64,000 nucleotides of DNA from Anaeromassilibacillus sp001305115 (GCA_042854365.1 AP031437.1:1984001-2048000), one strand, 5' to 3'; counted from the first letter of the stretch, positions 25,146 through 34,411 are shown. Notes: generated by a model not told the origin, from the sequence alone. Translations and numbers: made by a program.

Positions 25146-26218
25146 ATGCGGCTCCCTCCCATCAAATTGATAAACTTATCAAACAGGAATCCAGTATCCA
25201 ACGGGCCTGAGGAAGCCTCTGGATGGAACTGTACAGTAAAGACCCTGCCATTTTTATAGTTTAAACCTTCTACACTTCCGTCGTTCATGCTGACAAAACT
25301 GACGTCTGCAACCGAAGGATCGATCGTGTCCGCATTGACGACAAAACCATGGTTTTGAGAGGTAATATATACACGGTTGGCCGCAAGATCCTTGACCGGG
25401 TGGTTGATCCCTCTATGGCCATATTTCAATTTGTAAGTGTCAAATCCCTGGGCCAATGCCATCAGCTGATGGCCCAGGCAAATGCCAAAGATCGGAAGTC
25501 CGTGGTCATAGAGACGTTTTAACTCTTGAATGGATTTTACACACGCCTGCGGGTCGCCCGGGCCGTTGCTCAACATGATACCATCGGGGGAAAATGCCAA
25601 AAAGTCCTCCATCGAGGCGTCATACGGAAAACACTTGACCGTACAGCCACGCTTGACAAGGCAGCGGATGATATTGTGTTTGACGCCGTAATCCGCCAGC
25701 GCCACGCGAATCGGTCCGTCGCCGTAGACTTTCCCTTCGCGGTCGCTAACCGTCGGCACATAGGACTTCAATACAAAGTCCTCTATCTGCTTTTTCATAG
25801 CCGCCGGGTCGATCGCCTCCCCATAGGAAATCATGCCGCGCATAGTGCCGCTTTCGCGCAGAACACGGGTGAGCGCGCGGGTGTCAATGCCGTACATACC
25901 GGGAACTTTGTTTTGTTTTAAATAGGTATCCAGATCCACGTCACAGCGAAAATTGCTCGGGATACCGGAGACAGACCGCACGATAAACGCGCCCAGCCAC
26001 GGTTTTGTAGATTCCGCATCGTCGTAGCAGATGCCATAGTTTCCAATCAGCGGAAAGGTCATGACAACGCCTTGACCCGCGTAGGATGGGTCCGTGAGCA
26101 GCTCGGTGTAGCCGCACATGGCCGAATTGAACACGACTTCGCACAGCACATCGTGCTCATAGCCGAAACCCGTGCCCTCAAATGTCATGCCATTTTCGAG
26201 CATAAGGAGTGCTTTCAT
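25142..26218 (-). CDS. carA: Carbamoyl-phosphate synthase small subunit
   Basis: A 358-residue glutaminase subunit. The N-terminal CPSase small-chain domain (FEGTGFGYE) is followed by a class I amidotransferase domain with the nucleophile Cys in GICLGHQLMA and the downstream His in QFHPEASSGP. It feeds ammonia through a tunnel to CarB, whose gene overlaps it. No pyrimidine-type attenuator was recognised in the 112 bp between carA and dapL. Confidence 0.97.
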   Translation of the reverse strand: MKALLMLENGMTFEGTGFGYEHDVLCEVVFNSAMCGYTELLTDPSYAGQGVVMTFPLIGNYGICYDDAESTKPWLGAFIVRSVSGIPSNFRCDVDLDTYLKQNKVPGMYGIDTRALTRVLRESGTMRGMISYGEAIDPAAMKKQIEDFVLKSYVPTVSDREGKVYGDGPIRVALADYGVKHNIIRCLVKRGCTVKCFPYDASMEDFLAFSPDGIMLSNGPGDPQACVKSIQELKRLYDHGLPIFGICLGHQLMALAQGFDTYKLKYGHRGINHPVKDLAANRVYITSQNHGFVVNADTIDPSVADVSFVSMNDGSVEGLNYKNGRVFTVQFHPEASSGPLDTGFLFDKFINLMGGSRI

Positions 26219-26330
26219 TCAATCACCAACCGTTTCTAAATAATAAAATTCCCAAATCCCTACATTTGTATGTTTACAGTCAAACGGCCCCGACTTAAAA
26301 AGGCGGGGCTATTGACCAGGAAACAACCAT

Positions 26331-27551
26331 TCAACCGGCAAAGGCCTCTACAATTTTTGCAAGCGCCTTTTCCGTATTTTCTTTTGTATTGAAGGAGGTC
26401 AAGCGGAAGAAACCCTCTCCGCCAGCGCCAAATCCGGAGCCCGGCGTCCCAACTACCCCGCACTTTTCCAGCAACAGATCGAAAAATTCCCATGAGGAAA
26501 CGCCTTGCGGTGTTTTGAGCCATACATAAGGGGAATTCTCACCGCCATAAACGGTAAAGCCCGCCTTCTTCAGCCCCTCACGGATGATTCTGGCATTGTT
26601 GAGGTAATAGGCAATATTGGCCCGAACCTCTTTTTTGCCTTCTTCCGAATAGACCGCCTCTGCGCCGCGCTGCACCACATAAGACACACCGTTCATCTTG
26701 GTGGATTGACGGCGATCCCAAAGTCTATTCAGCGATACGCCATCGTATTCAAGTTCTTTCGGAATCACGCTAAACGCACAGCGAGTTCCGGTGAATCCAG
26801 CTGTCTTGGAGAAGCTGCGGAACTCAATCGCACACTTCTTAGCGCCTTCGATCTCAAAAATGCTGTGGGGCATGTCCGGATCGGTGATAAATGCTTCATA
26901 TGCTGCGTCATAGAGAAGGATGGCTTTGTGTTCCAATGCATAATCCACCCACTTCTTCAATGCTTCCTTGGTGATTCCCACGCCGGATGGATTGTTTGGG
27001 AAGCACAGGTAGATCATGTCCACAGGCTGCTGGGGGAGCTCTGGCAAAAAGCCGTTTTCTTCTTTACAGGGCATATAAACGATTTTGCTCCAACCCTTGC
27101 CTTCCACATAATCGCCAGCGCGTCCTGCCATAACATTGGTATCAACATAGACTGGATAAACCGGGTCGCAGACGGCGACAACATTGTCCACGCCAAAAAT
27201 ATCGCCGATGCTGCCCGTGTCGCTTTTCGCGCCATCGCTTACGAAAATTTCGTCCGCAGAAATGTCAACTCCACGGTCCTGAAAATCATTCTTTGCAATC
27301 GCTTCGCGCAGGAACCCATACCCCGCTTCCGGTCCATACCCGTGGAAGCTTTCCGCCTGGCCCATTTCTTTTGCGGCCGCGCACATGGCGTCTACCACCG
27401 CTTTCGGCAGTGGGCGGGTCACATCCCCGATTCCCAGACGGATAATCTCCTGATCCGGGTGTTTTTTCATGAAGGCGTTTACCTTATTATTGATGTCCAC
27501 AAACAGATAGCTGGCAGGAAGCTTCACAAAATTCTCATTGACTTTCAGCAA
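26331..27551 (-). CDS. dapL: LL-diaminopimelate aminotransferase
   Basis: A 406-residue class I/II PLP aminotransferase converting tetrahydrodipicolinate directly to LL-diaminopimelate for lysine and cell wall synthesis. The family start (KLPASYLFVDINNKVNAF), the aspartate pocket (LYDAAYEAFI) and the PLP lysine motif (SFSKTAGFTGTR) are present. The start codon is TTG 27551 with AGGAGG 9 bp upstream. It follows dapF, the next enzyme of the same pathway. Having DapL means the succinylase/acetylase branch is probably bypassed. Confidence 0.95.
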   Translation of the reverse strand: MLKVNENFVKLPASYLFVDINNKVNAFMKKHPDQEIIRLGIGDVTRPLPKAVVDAMCAAAKEMGQAESFHGYGPEAGYGFLREAIAKNDFQDRGVDISADEIFVSDGAKSDTGSIGDIFGVDNVVAVCDPVYPVYVDTNVMAGRAGDYVEGKGWSKIVYMPCKEENGFLPELPQQPVDMIYLCFPNNPSGVGITKEALKKWVDYALEHKAILLYDAAYEAFITDPDMPHSIFEIEGAKKCAIEFRSFSKTAGFTGTRCAFSVIPKELEYDGVSLNRLWDRRQSTKMNGVSYVVQRGAEAVYSEEGKKEVRANIAYYLNNARIIREGLKKAGFTVYGGENSPYVWLKTPQGVSSWEFFDLLLEKCGVVGTPGSGFGAGGEGFFRLTSFNTKENTEKALAKIVEAFAG

Positions 27552-27608
27552 ATCAAAAAACCTCCTTAAGTTTGTTTTTTATTCTGGAATGTCCAATACC
27601 ATATTATA

Positions 27609-28445
27609 TCAGATTTCGACGGTTCCGTCAAAAACAAAAGCAGCTGGCCCTTCCATAAAAACCTCGTCCGTATTCGGGTCCCAGAAAATATGCAGATCGC
27701 CGCCGCGTAGATGGACGGTCACATCTCGATCTGTTTTTGCATTCAGCACAGAGGCCACCGCACAGGCACACGCTCCCGTGCCGCAAGCCCAAGTTTCACC
27801 AGAACCACGTTCCCAGACACGCATCCGAATCTCATGCGGTCCAAGCACCTGAACGAATTCAATATTGGCGCGTTCTGGGAAGATCGGGAGATTCTCCATC
27901 TCCGGCCCGATCGTAGGCAAGTCCAGTCCGCCGACCTCATCCACAAACGCCACCGCATGGGGATTTCCAACGGAAACACATGTAATTCTCCATACTCTGC
28001 CTGAAGCGGTCTGAACTTCCTCGTCCACAATGCGCTCTTTGTTAAAATGCGCCGGAATCTCTTCCGGCTTGAGTGCCGGCCGCCCCATATTGACACGCAC
28101 AGAGGAAACTTTTCCATCCTCGATACGCAGCTGTAGGGTCTTTATACCGCTGCGCGTTTCTACCCGCAGGACATCCTTTTGGACGATCCCGCGGTCATAG
28201 ACGTATTTTGCGACACAACGAATGCCATTGCCGCACATCTTGCCGATCGAACCGTCCGCATTAAACATCTCCATGCGGCAATCCGCTACATCGGAGGGAA
28301 GGATTAAAATCAGGCCGTCCGCGCCAATGCCAAACCGCCGGTCGCTCAACCGGATTGCCACCTCCGAGGGATTTTGAACCGTCTCCTCAAACCCATTGAC
28401 ATAGATATAATCGTTGCCAATGCCATGCATTTTGGTAAATTTCAT
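27609..28445 (-). CDS. dapF: Diaminopimelate epimerase
   Basis: A 278-residue cofactor-independent racemase that converts LL- to meso-diaminopimelate. The two catalytic cysteines are Cys71 (KMCGNGIRC) and Cys221 (ETWACGTGACA), one in each mirror-image domain. ATG 28445 has AAGGAGG upstream. It heads the dapF-dapL pair and precedes the nucleotide synthesis genes on the same strand. Confidence 0.96.
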   Translation of the reverse strand: MKFTKMHGIGNDYIYVNGFEETVQNPSEVAIRLSDRRFGIGADGLILILPSDVADCRMEMFNADGSIGKMCGNGIRCVAKYVYDRGIVQKDVLRVETRSGIKTLQLRIEDGKVSSVRVNMGRPALKPEEIPAHFNKERIVDEEVQTASGRVWRITCVSVGNPHAVAFVDEVGGLDLPTIGPEMENLPIFPERANIEFVQVLGPHEIRMRVWERGSGETWACGTGACACAVASVLNAKTDRDVTVHLRGGDLHIFWDPNTDEVFMEGPAAFVFDGTVEI

Positions 28446-28582
28446 GAGGCCATCCTCCTTTACAAATCAAACGCCGCACGCACGGAGCCGCATCTCACCG
28501 ATTGTACGGCTGCCTCTTTCCTGGAAGCGTCTCTCTTCTTTACTGAACTATAAACTTTCGTCCTTTATCATCTTTATGCCCT

Positions 28583-29128
28583 TTAGACGGTTCTATTCAA
28601 AGTATCCAGCACAAGTATTGCTATTTCGCACAGCCTTTTGCCGGAATCCATACTTCGCTTTTGCAAGAACCGGTGGGCGGACGGTTCACTCATATTGCAT
28701 TGCACCATCAGCTGCTCTTTTGCGCGCACGAGAATTTCTTTCTCCTCCATTCCACTGTTGGCTATGCGCTGTTTCAAGGCTTGCCCAGAACTCTCCGAGA
28801 TCTGGATCAGCATATGAACACAAGCGGCCAACCGCCCGCGGTTCAGCGGCATCACCAGACAGGGGTCGTCCAAGGCCTCCGGCGGCAGTCCTCTCACAAT
28901 ATAAAGAAACAGGTAGTCCGCCCGCATATTGCGCAACTGCTGAATGGCAGGCATTTCGGAGAGGGTAACGCCGCATACCACCACACCCCAACGGCTATAT
29001 TCCATCAAGCGCAATAACTGTGCAGCCGTAGTGCACACAGCCGCCACCGGTATTCCTGCCGATCGTAGAACTGCGCTGATCTGTTTCGCATGATTTAGGT
29101 TCGTATTTGCAACAATTACATTGCCCAC
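28583..29128 (-). CDS. ANTAR-domain response regulator/antiterminator
   Basis: A 181-residue protein with a receiver-like N-terminal domain (about 1-115) and a C-terminal ANTAR RNA-binding three-helix domain (RAKEQLMVQCNMSEPSAHRF, about 130-178). The receiver lacks an obvious phosphoacceptor pattern: the strand ends VVVCGVTLSE where VVLLDxxxP is normal, so it may respond to protein or ligand binding rather than phosphorylation. It starts at GTG 29128, 37 bp after glnA. In Clostridia such proteins regulate nitrogen genes by antitermination. The terminator in the glnA leader is the natural target. Confidence 0.88.
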   Translation of the reverse strand: MGNVIVANTNLNHAKQISAVLRSAGIPVAAVCTTAAQLLRLMEYSRWGVVVCGVTLSEMPAIQQLRNMRADYLFLYIVRGLPPEALDDPCLVMPLNRGRLAACVHMLIQISESSGQALKQRIANSGMEEKEILVRAKEQLMVQCNMSEPSAHRFLQKRSMDSGKRLCEIAILVLDTLNRTV

Positions 29129-29164
29129 AATTCTCGTCCCTAACCTATCGACTAAAAGTGCATT

Positions 29165-30502
29165 TTAGAACTTATTTAAGTACCGTTCAATCTCCCATTG
29201 TGAGACGCGGGTGGTATATTCCTTCCACTCCTGACGCTTTGCTTCCACATATTTTGTATAAACATGCTCTCCCAGCGCTTTGCGGATAAACGGGTCAGCC
29301 TCCATACATTCCACCGCCTCGATCAGATCTGCCGGCAGATTTTCAATCCCTTGCTTCTCTCGTTCTGTTTCCTTCATATCGTAAATATTGGCGCTCACCG
29401 GCGGCGGTGGAGTCATCCCCTCTCGGATTCCTTCCAAGCCTGCTTGAAGCAACAGAGAAAAGACCAGATAAGGGTTACACGCTGGGTCTGGAGACCGCAA
29501 TTCCACACGTGTTCCAACCCCGCGGGTGTCCGGTACACGGATCAGCGCGCTGCGGTTACAGGTTGTCCAAGCGATATAACACGGGGCTTCGTAGCCGGGA
29601 ACCAAGCGTTTGTAGGAGTTGACCAAGGGGTTGGTAATCGCACTGATGCTCTTGACATGCTTACAGATGCCTGCAATAAACTGATGAGCAATTTCGCTCA
29701 AGCCAGACTCGGAATCCGGGTCATAAAAAGCATTCTTACCATCTTTAAAGAGGGACATGTTGGTGTGCATCCCCGAGCCGCATTGCCCATAGACCGGTTT
29801 GGGCATGAATGTAGCGCACAGGCCGTGAGAATCCGCCGCAGATTTCACCACCATCTTAAAAGTGAGGATGTTGTCCGCTGCCGAAAGTGCTTCGCTGTAT
29901 TTGAAATCGATCTCATGCTGCGCGATTGCCACCTCATGATGGGAAGCTTCTATCTCAAATCCCATATCTTCCAAGGTCAGGCAGATGTCGCGGCGGCAGC
30001 TTTCCCCCAAATCGGATGGGCCCATGTCAAAATATCCTGCCGTATCATGGGTAATGGTAGTGGGGTGGCCGTACTCATCGGTATTGAACAGGAAGAATTC
30101 ACATTCCGGCCCCACATTGAAACTATACCCCATATCCGCCGCTTCCCGAAGCGCTTTTCGCAGGATATAGCGTGGGTCTCCTTCAAAGGGCGTGCCGTCC
30201 GGTTTATAGACATCGCAGATCAGCCTGGCAATTTTTCCATGCTGGGTATGCCAAGGTAAAATGACAAAGGTATCTAAATCCGGCCAAAGGTACATATCGG
30301 ATTCCTCAATCCGAACAAAACCTTCAATGGAAGACCCGTCGAACATACATTTATTATCCAGCGCTTTTTCCACTTGGCTTGTCGTGATGGCCACATTCTT
30401 CAAAGTGCCGAAAATGTCCGTAAATTGCAGCCTGACAAACTTCACGTCATTTTCCCGGATAATCCGGATGATGTCCTCCTTGGTGTATTTGCTCAAAGCC
30501 AT
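29165..30502 (-). CDS. glnA: Glutamine synthetase, type I
   Basis: A 445-residue GSI-alpha enzyme (glutamate + ammonia + ATP to glutamine). Visible motifs are the N-terminal beta-grasp (VKFVRLQFTDIFG), the latch DGSSIEGF, the metal/ATP block (GPECEFFLF), the ATP-binding stretch MPKPVYGQCGSGMHTN, and RVPDTRGVGTRVELRSPDPA. The adenylylation-site tyrosine pattern of GSI-beta is not evident. ATG 30502 has AGGGGG 3-4 bp upstream. It has a long leader with a terminator and is followed by an ANTAR regulator. It is divergent from gdhA, so the two ammonia-assimilating enzymes share one intergenic region. Confidence 0.96.
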   Translation of the reverse strand: MALSKYTKEDIIRIIRENDVKFVRLQFTDIFGTLKNVAITTSQVEKALDNKCMFDGSSIEGFVRIEESDMYLWPDLDTFVILPWHTQHGKIARLICDVYKPDGTPFEGDPRYILRKALREAADMGYSFNVGPECEFFLFNTDEYGHPTTITHDTAGYFDMGPSDLGESCRRDICLTLEDMGFEIEASHHEVAIAQHEIDFKYSEALSAADNILTFKMVVKSAADSHGLCATFMPKPVYGQCGSGMHTNMSLFKDGKNAFYDPDSESGLSEIAHQFIAGICKHVKSISAITNPLVNSYKRLVPGYEAPCYIAWTTCNRSALIRVPDTRGVGTRVELRSPDPACNPYLVFSLLLQAGLEGIREGMTPPPPVSANIYDMKETEREKQGIENLPADLIEAVECMEADPFIRKALGEHVYTKYVEAKRQEWKEYTTRVSQWEIERYLNKF

Positions 30503-30510
30503 ATCCCCCT

Positions 30511-30556
30511 AAAAATAAAAATAACAAGGCTGCCCCTGTTTACAGAACCTCCTTGT
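30511..30556 (-). terminator. Intrinsic terminator in the glnA leader
   Basis: On the minus strand ACAAGG (30551-30556) pairs with CCTTGT (30524-30529), with CTG/CAG pairing inside, followed by TATTTTTATTTTT. It ends 9 bp before the glnA start codon and downstream of the promoter, so without antitermination most transcripts should stop here. Upstream hairpins (TTCGGCTG...CGGCTGAA near 30569-30589) could be the ANTAR recognition structure. Confidence 0.7.
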
Positions 30557-30598
30557 CCCTCTTTTTCAGCCGCAGTACAGCCGAACAATATTGTCTTT

Positions 30599-30627
30599 AT
30601 TTTATTCGATTTGTAAAGTTGTGTCAA
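30599..30627 (-). promoter_or_regulatory. glnA promoter
   Basis: -35 TTGACA (30622-30627), 17-bp spacer, -10 TAAAAT (30599-30604) on the minus strand. It gives a leader of about 90 nt before glnA. Confidence 0.75.
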
Positions 30628-30779
30628 TCCTTTTCGTCGTGATGGCTTCGATTCATATTTATGCACAAATTTCCAGATGGATTCGGACGCTTTCCGGTGA
30701 AACAGCATCGATTTTGCAATATTTTCTCCGACTTCCTGCAAAACCAGCAAAAAAATTTGATTTTTTCAGCGGTAAAATC

Positions 30780-30808
30780 TTGAAATGTCGGCATTCCTAT
30801 GCTAAACT
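30780..30808 (+). promoter_or_regulatory. gdhA promoter
   Basis: -35 TTGAAA (30780-30785), 17-bp spacer, -10 TAAACT (30803-30808). The leader of about 125 nt contains a hairpin (CCGTTTT/AAAACGG, near 30840-30862) of unknown function. Confidence 0.6.
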
Positions 30809-30938
30809 GTTGAAGTAAAAATTGTGCGTGCAGGCCAGTGCCGTTTTCTGTCATTCAAAACGGCTGGGGGTTCCCCTGTGCTCCGCCGCATGATCGCAAA
30901 AGCTTACAGATATTCTTAGTATAGGAGGCTTATGTATC

Positions 30939-32270
30939 ATGTCCTATGTCAGTGAACAGTTGGAAAACGTCATCCGTCTCAACCAAAGCGAGCCGGAATT
31001 CATCCAGGCCGTTACAGAGGTTCTCAAATCCCTCGAGCCTGTGATTGAGCAAAATCCTCAGTATCAGAAGGCTGGCATTCTCGAGCGCATCACCGAGCCG
31101 GAGCGCCAGATCAAATTCCGCGTGGCTTGGGTGGACGACAACGGCAAGGTGCAGGTCAACCGCGGCTATCGCGTACAGTTTAACTCCGCAATCGGGCCCT
31201 ACAAGGGTGGCCTGCGTTTCCATCCGTCCGTAAACCTCGGCATCATCAAGTTCCTTGGCTTTGAGCAGATCTTTAAGAATTCCCTGACGGGCCTGCCGAT
31301 CGGCGGCGGCAAAGGCGGTTCCGACTTTGATCCGAAGGGCAAGTCCGACCGCGAGATCATGGCTTTCTGCCAGAGCTTCATGACAGAGTTGTACCGCCAC
31401 ATTGGTCCGGACACCGACGTGCCGGCCGGCGACATCGGCGTAGGCGGCCGTGAGATTGGTTACTTGTTTGGCCAGTATAAGAGAATTCGCAATGCCTATG
31501 AGGGTGTGCTCACCGGCAAGGGTCTGAACTTCGGCGGTTCTTTGGCCCGCACAGAGGCTACTGGTTACGGCCTTCTGTATTTCACAGACGCAATGTTAAA
31601 GGCCAACGGCAAGAGCATCGCTGGTTCTACCATCGCCATCTCCGGCGCTGGCAATGTCGCCATCTATGCCTGCCAGAAGGCACAGCAGCTCGGCGGCAAG
31701 GTAGTCACCATGAGCGATTCCACCGGCTGGATCTACGATCCGGAAGGCATTGATCTGGCTGCTATTAAGGAGATCAAAGAAGTGAAGCGCGCTCGTTTGA
31801 CGGAATACAAGAATTATCGTCCGAACTCCGAGTATCATGAAGGGAAAGGTGTTTGGTCGGTCAAGTGTGACATCGCTCTTCCGTGCGCAACACAGAACGA
31901 GCTGCTGATCGACGACGCAAAGGCGCTTGTTGCAAACGGTGTCTTCGCGGTTGCGGAGGGTGCAAACATGCCGACCTCCATTGAAGCAACGGAATATTTG
32001 CAAGCAAACGGCGTTTTGTTTGCACCGGGCAAGGCCAGCAATGCCGGCGGCGTAGCGACCTCTGCGCTGGAAATGAGCCAGAACAGCATGCGTCTCTCCT
32101 GGAGCTTCGAAGAAGTCGATGCAAAGCTCAAGGGAATCATGGAGAACATCTTCAAGAATGCTGCCGATGCAGCTGAGAAGTACGGCTATCCGAAGAATTA
32201 CGTGGTTGGCGCCAACATTGCAGGCTTTGTTAAGGTCGCAGATGCTATGATGGCAGAAGGCGTCATCTGA
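30939..32270 (+). CDS. gdhA: NADP-type glutamate dehydrogenase
   Basis: A 443-residue hexameric enzyme of the NADP-specific type, which makes glutamate from 2-oxoglutarate and ammonia. The substrate-binding region (GPYKGGLRFHPSVN) and the catalytic lysine motif (LPIGGGKGGSDFDP) are present, followed by a Rossmann domain (STIAISGAGNVAIYA, where GxGNVA replaces the usual GxGNVG). ATG 30939 follows AGGAGG. It is divergent from glnA; together they form the ammonia assimilation unit next to the glutamine-using genes. Confidence 0.96.
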   Translation: MSYVSEQLENVIRLNQSEPEFIQAVTEVLKSLEPVIEQNPQYQKAGILERITEPERQIKFRVAWVDDNGKVQVNRGYRVQFNSAIGPYKGGLRFHPSVNLGIIKFLGFEQIFKNSLTGLPIGGGKGGSDFDPKGKSDREIMAFCQSFMTELYRHIGPDTDVPAGDIGVGGREIGYLFGQYKRIRNAYEGVLTGKGLNFGGSLARTEATGYGLLYFTDAMLKANGKSIAGSTIAISGAGNVAIYACQKAQQLGGKVVTMSDSTGWIYDPEGIDLAAIKEIKEVKRARLTEYKNYRPNSEYHEGKGVWSVKCDIALPCATQNELLIDDAKALVANGVFAVAEGANMPTSIEATEYLQANGVLFAPGKASNAGGVATSALEMSQNSMRLSWSFEEVDAKLKGIMENIFKNAADAAEKYGYPKNYVVGANIAGFVKVADAMMAEGVI

Positions 32271-32365
32271 TCAAATTCGGACAAGTTCTATTTGAACAGA
32301 CAAGTGCCGTGCCGCTGGCGAGGCGGCATGGCTTGATCGGCCAACAATATCCGATATTGTAGAAG

Positions 32366-32443
32366 AAATAGCGGTATGTGGGTTAGGAAATAAGCGCTGA
32401 ATATTTCAGCGTTACATCCCTCTCACAACCGCTATTTTTTTGT
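32366..32443 (+). terminator. Large branched hairpin/terminator after gdhA
   Basis: The outer stem pairs AATAGCGGT (about 32367) with ACCGCTATT (about 32430), followed by T7. Inside is a second hairpin, AGCGCTGAA/TTCAGCGTT (about 32393-32414). It can act as the gdhA terminator; the internal stem and conserved-looking bulges also leave room for a structured RNA leader of the next gene. A further hairpin of about 13 bp lies at 32310-32336. Confidence 0.6.
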
Positions 32444-32500
32444 CTATTTGGGGGATATCGCCCTAATCGGACCAAAAAGAAATGGAGTAGGTGTAGAAAC

Positions 32501-33535
32501 ATGGAAAATACAACGGACAACAAGGCGCGTACCCTGTTAAAGAGATTTTTTCAACGGTATTTTGTAGACGCCATGAGTGCGATGGCACTCGGCCTGTTCT
32601 CTTCTCTCATTATCGGCCTCATCATGTCTCAGCTGAGTATGGTTCCCTTTCTAACCTTTTTGGCCCCTTATTCGGAGATGGCAGCGGCTTCCTCTCCCGT
32701 GGTAGGTTCAGCGATTGGCGCTGCAATCGCCTGGGGGCTGAAAGCGAAACCGCTGGTGGTATTCTCCTGTGTCGTCTGCGGCGCGTTCGGCTACCAGGCG
32801 GGTGGACCGGTGGGAGCTTATGTGGCTGCTGTTGTAGGCGCGGAACTCGGGCGTCTGGTCAGTGGAAAAACCAAGGTCGACATTGTGGTGACGCCGATGG
32901 TTACCATCATTACCGGCAGTATTGCCGGGCAGTTTGTCGGCCCCTATATCCAGAACTTTATGAATGGGATCGGCGCAGTAATCAATCAGGCGACGGAACT
33001 CTCCCCTCTCCCGATGGGGATTCTTGTATCCGTCATTGTCGGCATGGTGCTCACTGCGCCGATCAGTTCTGCGGCTCTTTGTATCATGTTGGACTTGAGT
33101 GGACTTGCTGCAGGCGCTGCGGTTGTGGGGTGCTCCGCCCAGATGGTCGGTTTTGCAGTGGCCAGCTTCCGCGACAACCGATGGGGCGGCCTTCTCTCTC
33201 AGGGAATCGGAACATCCATGCTACAATTCAGTAATATTATGAAAAAACCACAGATCTGGATTGCTCCCACTTTAGCCAGCGCTGTGCTTGGCCCAATTTC
33301 CACCTGTGTCTTTAAAATGACCAATACGGCTACCGGCGCGGGTATGGGAACCAGCGGTTTGGTTGGCCAGTTTGGCGCTTTTGCCGCCATGTCCGGCGCC
33401 GTCCCTCAATGGCAGATCCTCGCAGAGGTTCTCCTCCTTCACTTTATCGCCCCTGCCATTCTTACCTTTCTGTTTGACTTTGCTCTGCGCAAGGCAGGAT
33501 GGATTAAAGCCGGGGACATGAAAATCAGCATTTGA
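32501..33535 (+). CDS. PTS_EIIC-type integral membrane protein
   Basis: A 344-residue hydrophobic protein with about nine to ten membrane segments and Gly/Ala-rich helices. It matches the PTS_EIIC_2 family (a group named after PTS enzyme IIC but lacking IIA/IIB domains). No IIA, IIB or HPr-like gene is adjacent, so phosphotransfer-coupled transport is doubtful and the substrate is unknown. ATG 32501 has GGAGTAGG upstream. It stands alone between gdhA and mntP. Confidence 0.75.
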   Translation: MENTTDNKARTLLKRFFQRYFVDAMSAMALGLFSSLIIGLIMSQLSMVPFLTFLAPYSEMAAASSPVVGSAIGAAIAWGLKAKPLVVFSCVVCGAFGYQAGGPVGAYVAAVVGAELGRLVSGKTKVDIVVTPMVTIITGSIAGQFVGPYIQNFMNGIGAVINQATELSPLPMGILVSVIVGMVLTAPISSAALCIMLDLSGLAAGAAVVGCSAQMVGFAVASFRDNRWGGLLSQGIGTSMLQFSNIMKKPQIWIAPTLASAVLGPISTCVFKMTNTATGAGMGTSGLVGQFGAFAAMSGAVPQWQILAEVLLLHFIAPAILTFLFDFALRKAGWIKAGDMKISI

Positions 33536-33587
33536 TCCTGGCCGGCGGCATGTTTTTTCACCTCTTCTCATACACCTATTAGGAGGA

Positions 33588-33616
33588 TTGACAAGGAAGC
33601 AAAAAAGAGATAGAAT
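33588..33616 (+). promoter_or_regulatory. mntP promoter
   Basis: -35 TTGACA (33588-33593), 17-bp spacer, -10 TAGAAT (33611-33616), with about 42 bp to the start codon region. The short leader excludes a yybP-ykoY manganese riboswitch. Confidence 0.7.
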
Positions 33617-33665
33617 AGTCTAACTTATTGTCAAATTCCGTATTTTACATAGCGAGGGGTTGCGC

Positions 33666-34253
33666 ATGGACGTTGTTTCTTTGATCGGTATTGCCATCGG
33701 TCTTTCCATGGATGCATTCGCCGTCTCGATTACGAATGGAGCCGTGACGCGCAATGTGACAGTCGGTTTTGCAACAAAACTTGCGGCGAGCTTTGGACTG
33801 TTTCAGGCGGCCATGCCCATGATCGGTTGGACCATTGGAAAAGCTGGGGAAGGCCTGATTAGCAGCATCGACCATTGGATTGCCTTGATCCTGTTGGGGT
33901 ATATCGGTATTCAAATGCTCTGGGAATCTCACAAAAAGGGGCATAAGGATTCGATCGATTGTCAGAAAGAACAGCCGGGACTAAAAACGATCCTTGTATT
34001 TGCTGTAGCGACCAGCATCGATGCGCTGGCAACCGGTATTATTCTTCCTACTGCGGTCGGTGCATCCACTCTCACTCTGATGTTAGTCTCGGTGGTTTCC
34101 ATCGGCGTCATCACGTTCCTCCTCTCCCTGGTTGGGGTAGCGATTGGAAAAAAGTTCGGTTCTCTCTGCTGTGGGAAAGCAGAAATTGTTGGTGGCGTTG
34201 TGCTCATCGCCATTGGTTTAAAAATTTTCCTGGAACATACCCTTTTTTCTTAA
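33666..34253 (+). CDS. mntP: Manganese efflux pump MntP
   Basis: A 195-residue inner-membrane protein with six membrane segments, two repeats of three, each carrying the conserved acidic motif: SMDAFAVSITNG in helix 1 and TSIDALATGI in helix 4. These aspartates are needed for Mn2+ export in the DUF204 family. ATG 33666 (MDVVSL) follows GAGGGG by 7 bp. The gene has its own promoter. Confidence 0.92.
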   Translation: MDVVSLIGIAIGLSMDAFAVSITNGAVTRNVTVGFATKLAASFGLFQAAMPMIGWTIGKAGEGLISSIDHWIALILLGYIGIQMLWESHKKGHKDSIDCQKEQPGLKTILVFAVATSIDALATGIILPTAVGASTLTLMLVSVVSIGVITFLLSLVGVAIGKKFGSLCCGKAEIVGGVVLIAIGLKIFLEHTLFS

Positions 34254-34411
34254 ACGGTTGGATTTTCGCAAAGAAGGCGGCGTTTCTCTGTTTTGACGGA
34301 AAAGCGCCGTCTTCTTTGTTTGCCATGGCTGGGATTGTCCCTTGAAATTTCCAATCGGTATGATATAATATTAACAATTCAGTATCATGTATATAAATTG
34401 GAGGATTGCTC

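Noticed and set aside
33617..33665. Possible yybP-ykoY manganese riboswitch for mntP
   Set aside because: The promoter lies too close to the gene for an aptamer and no conserved core is present.
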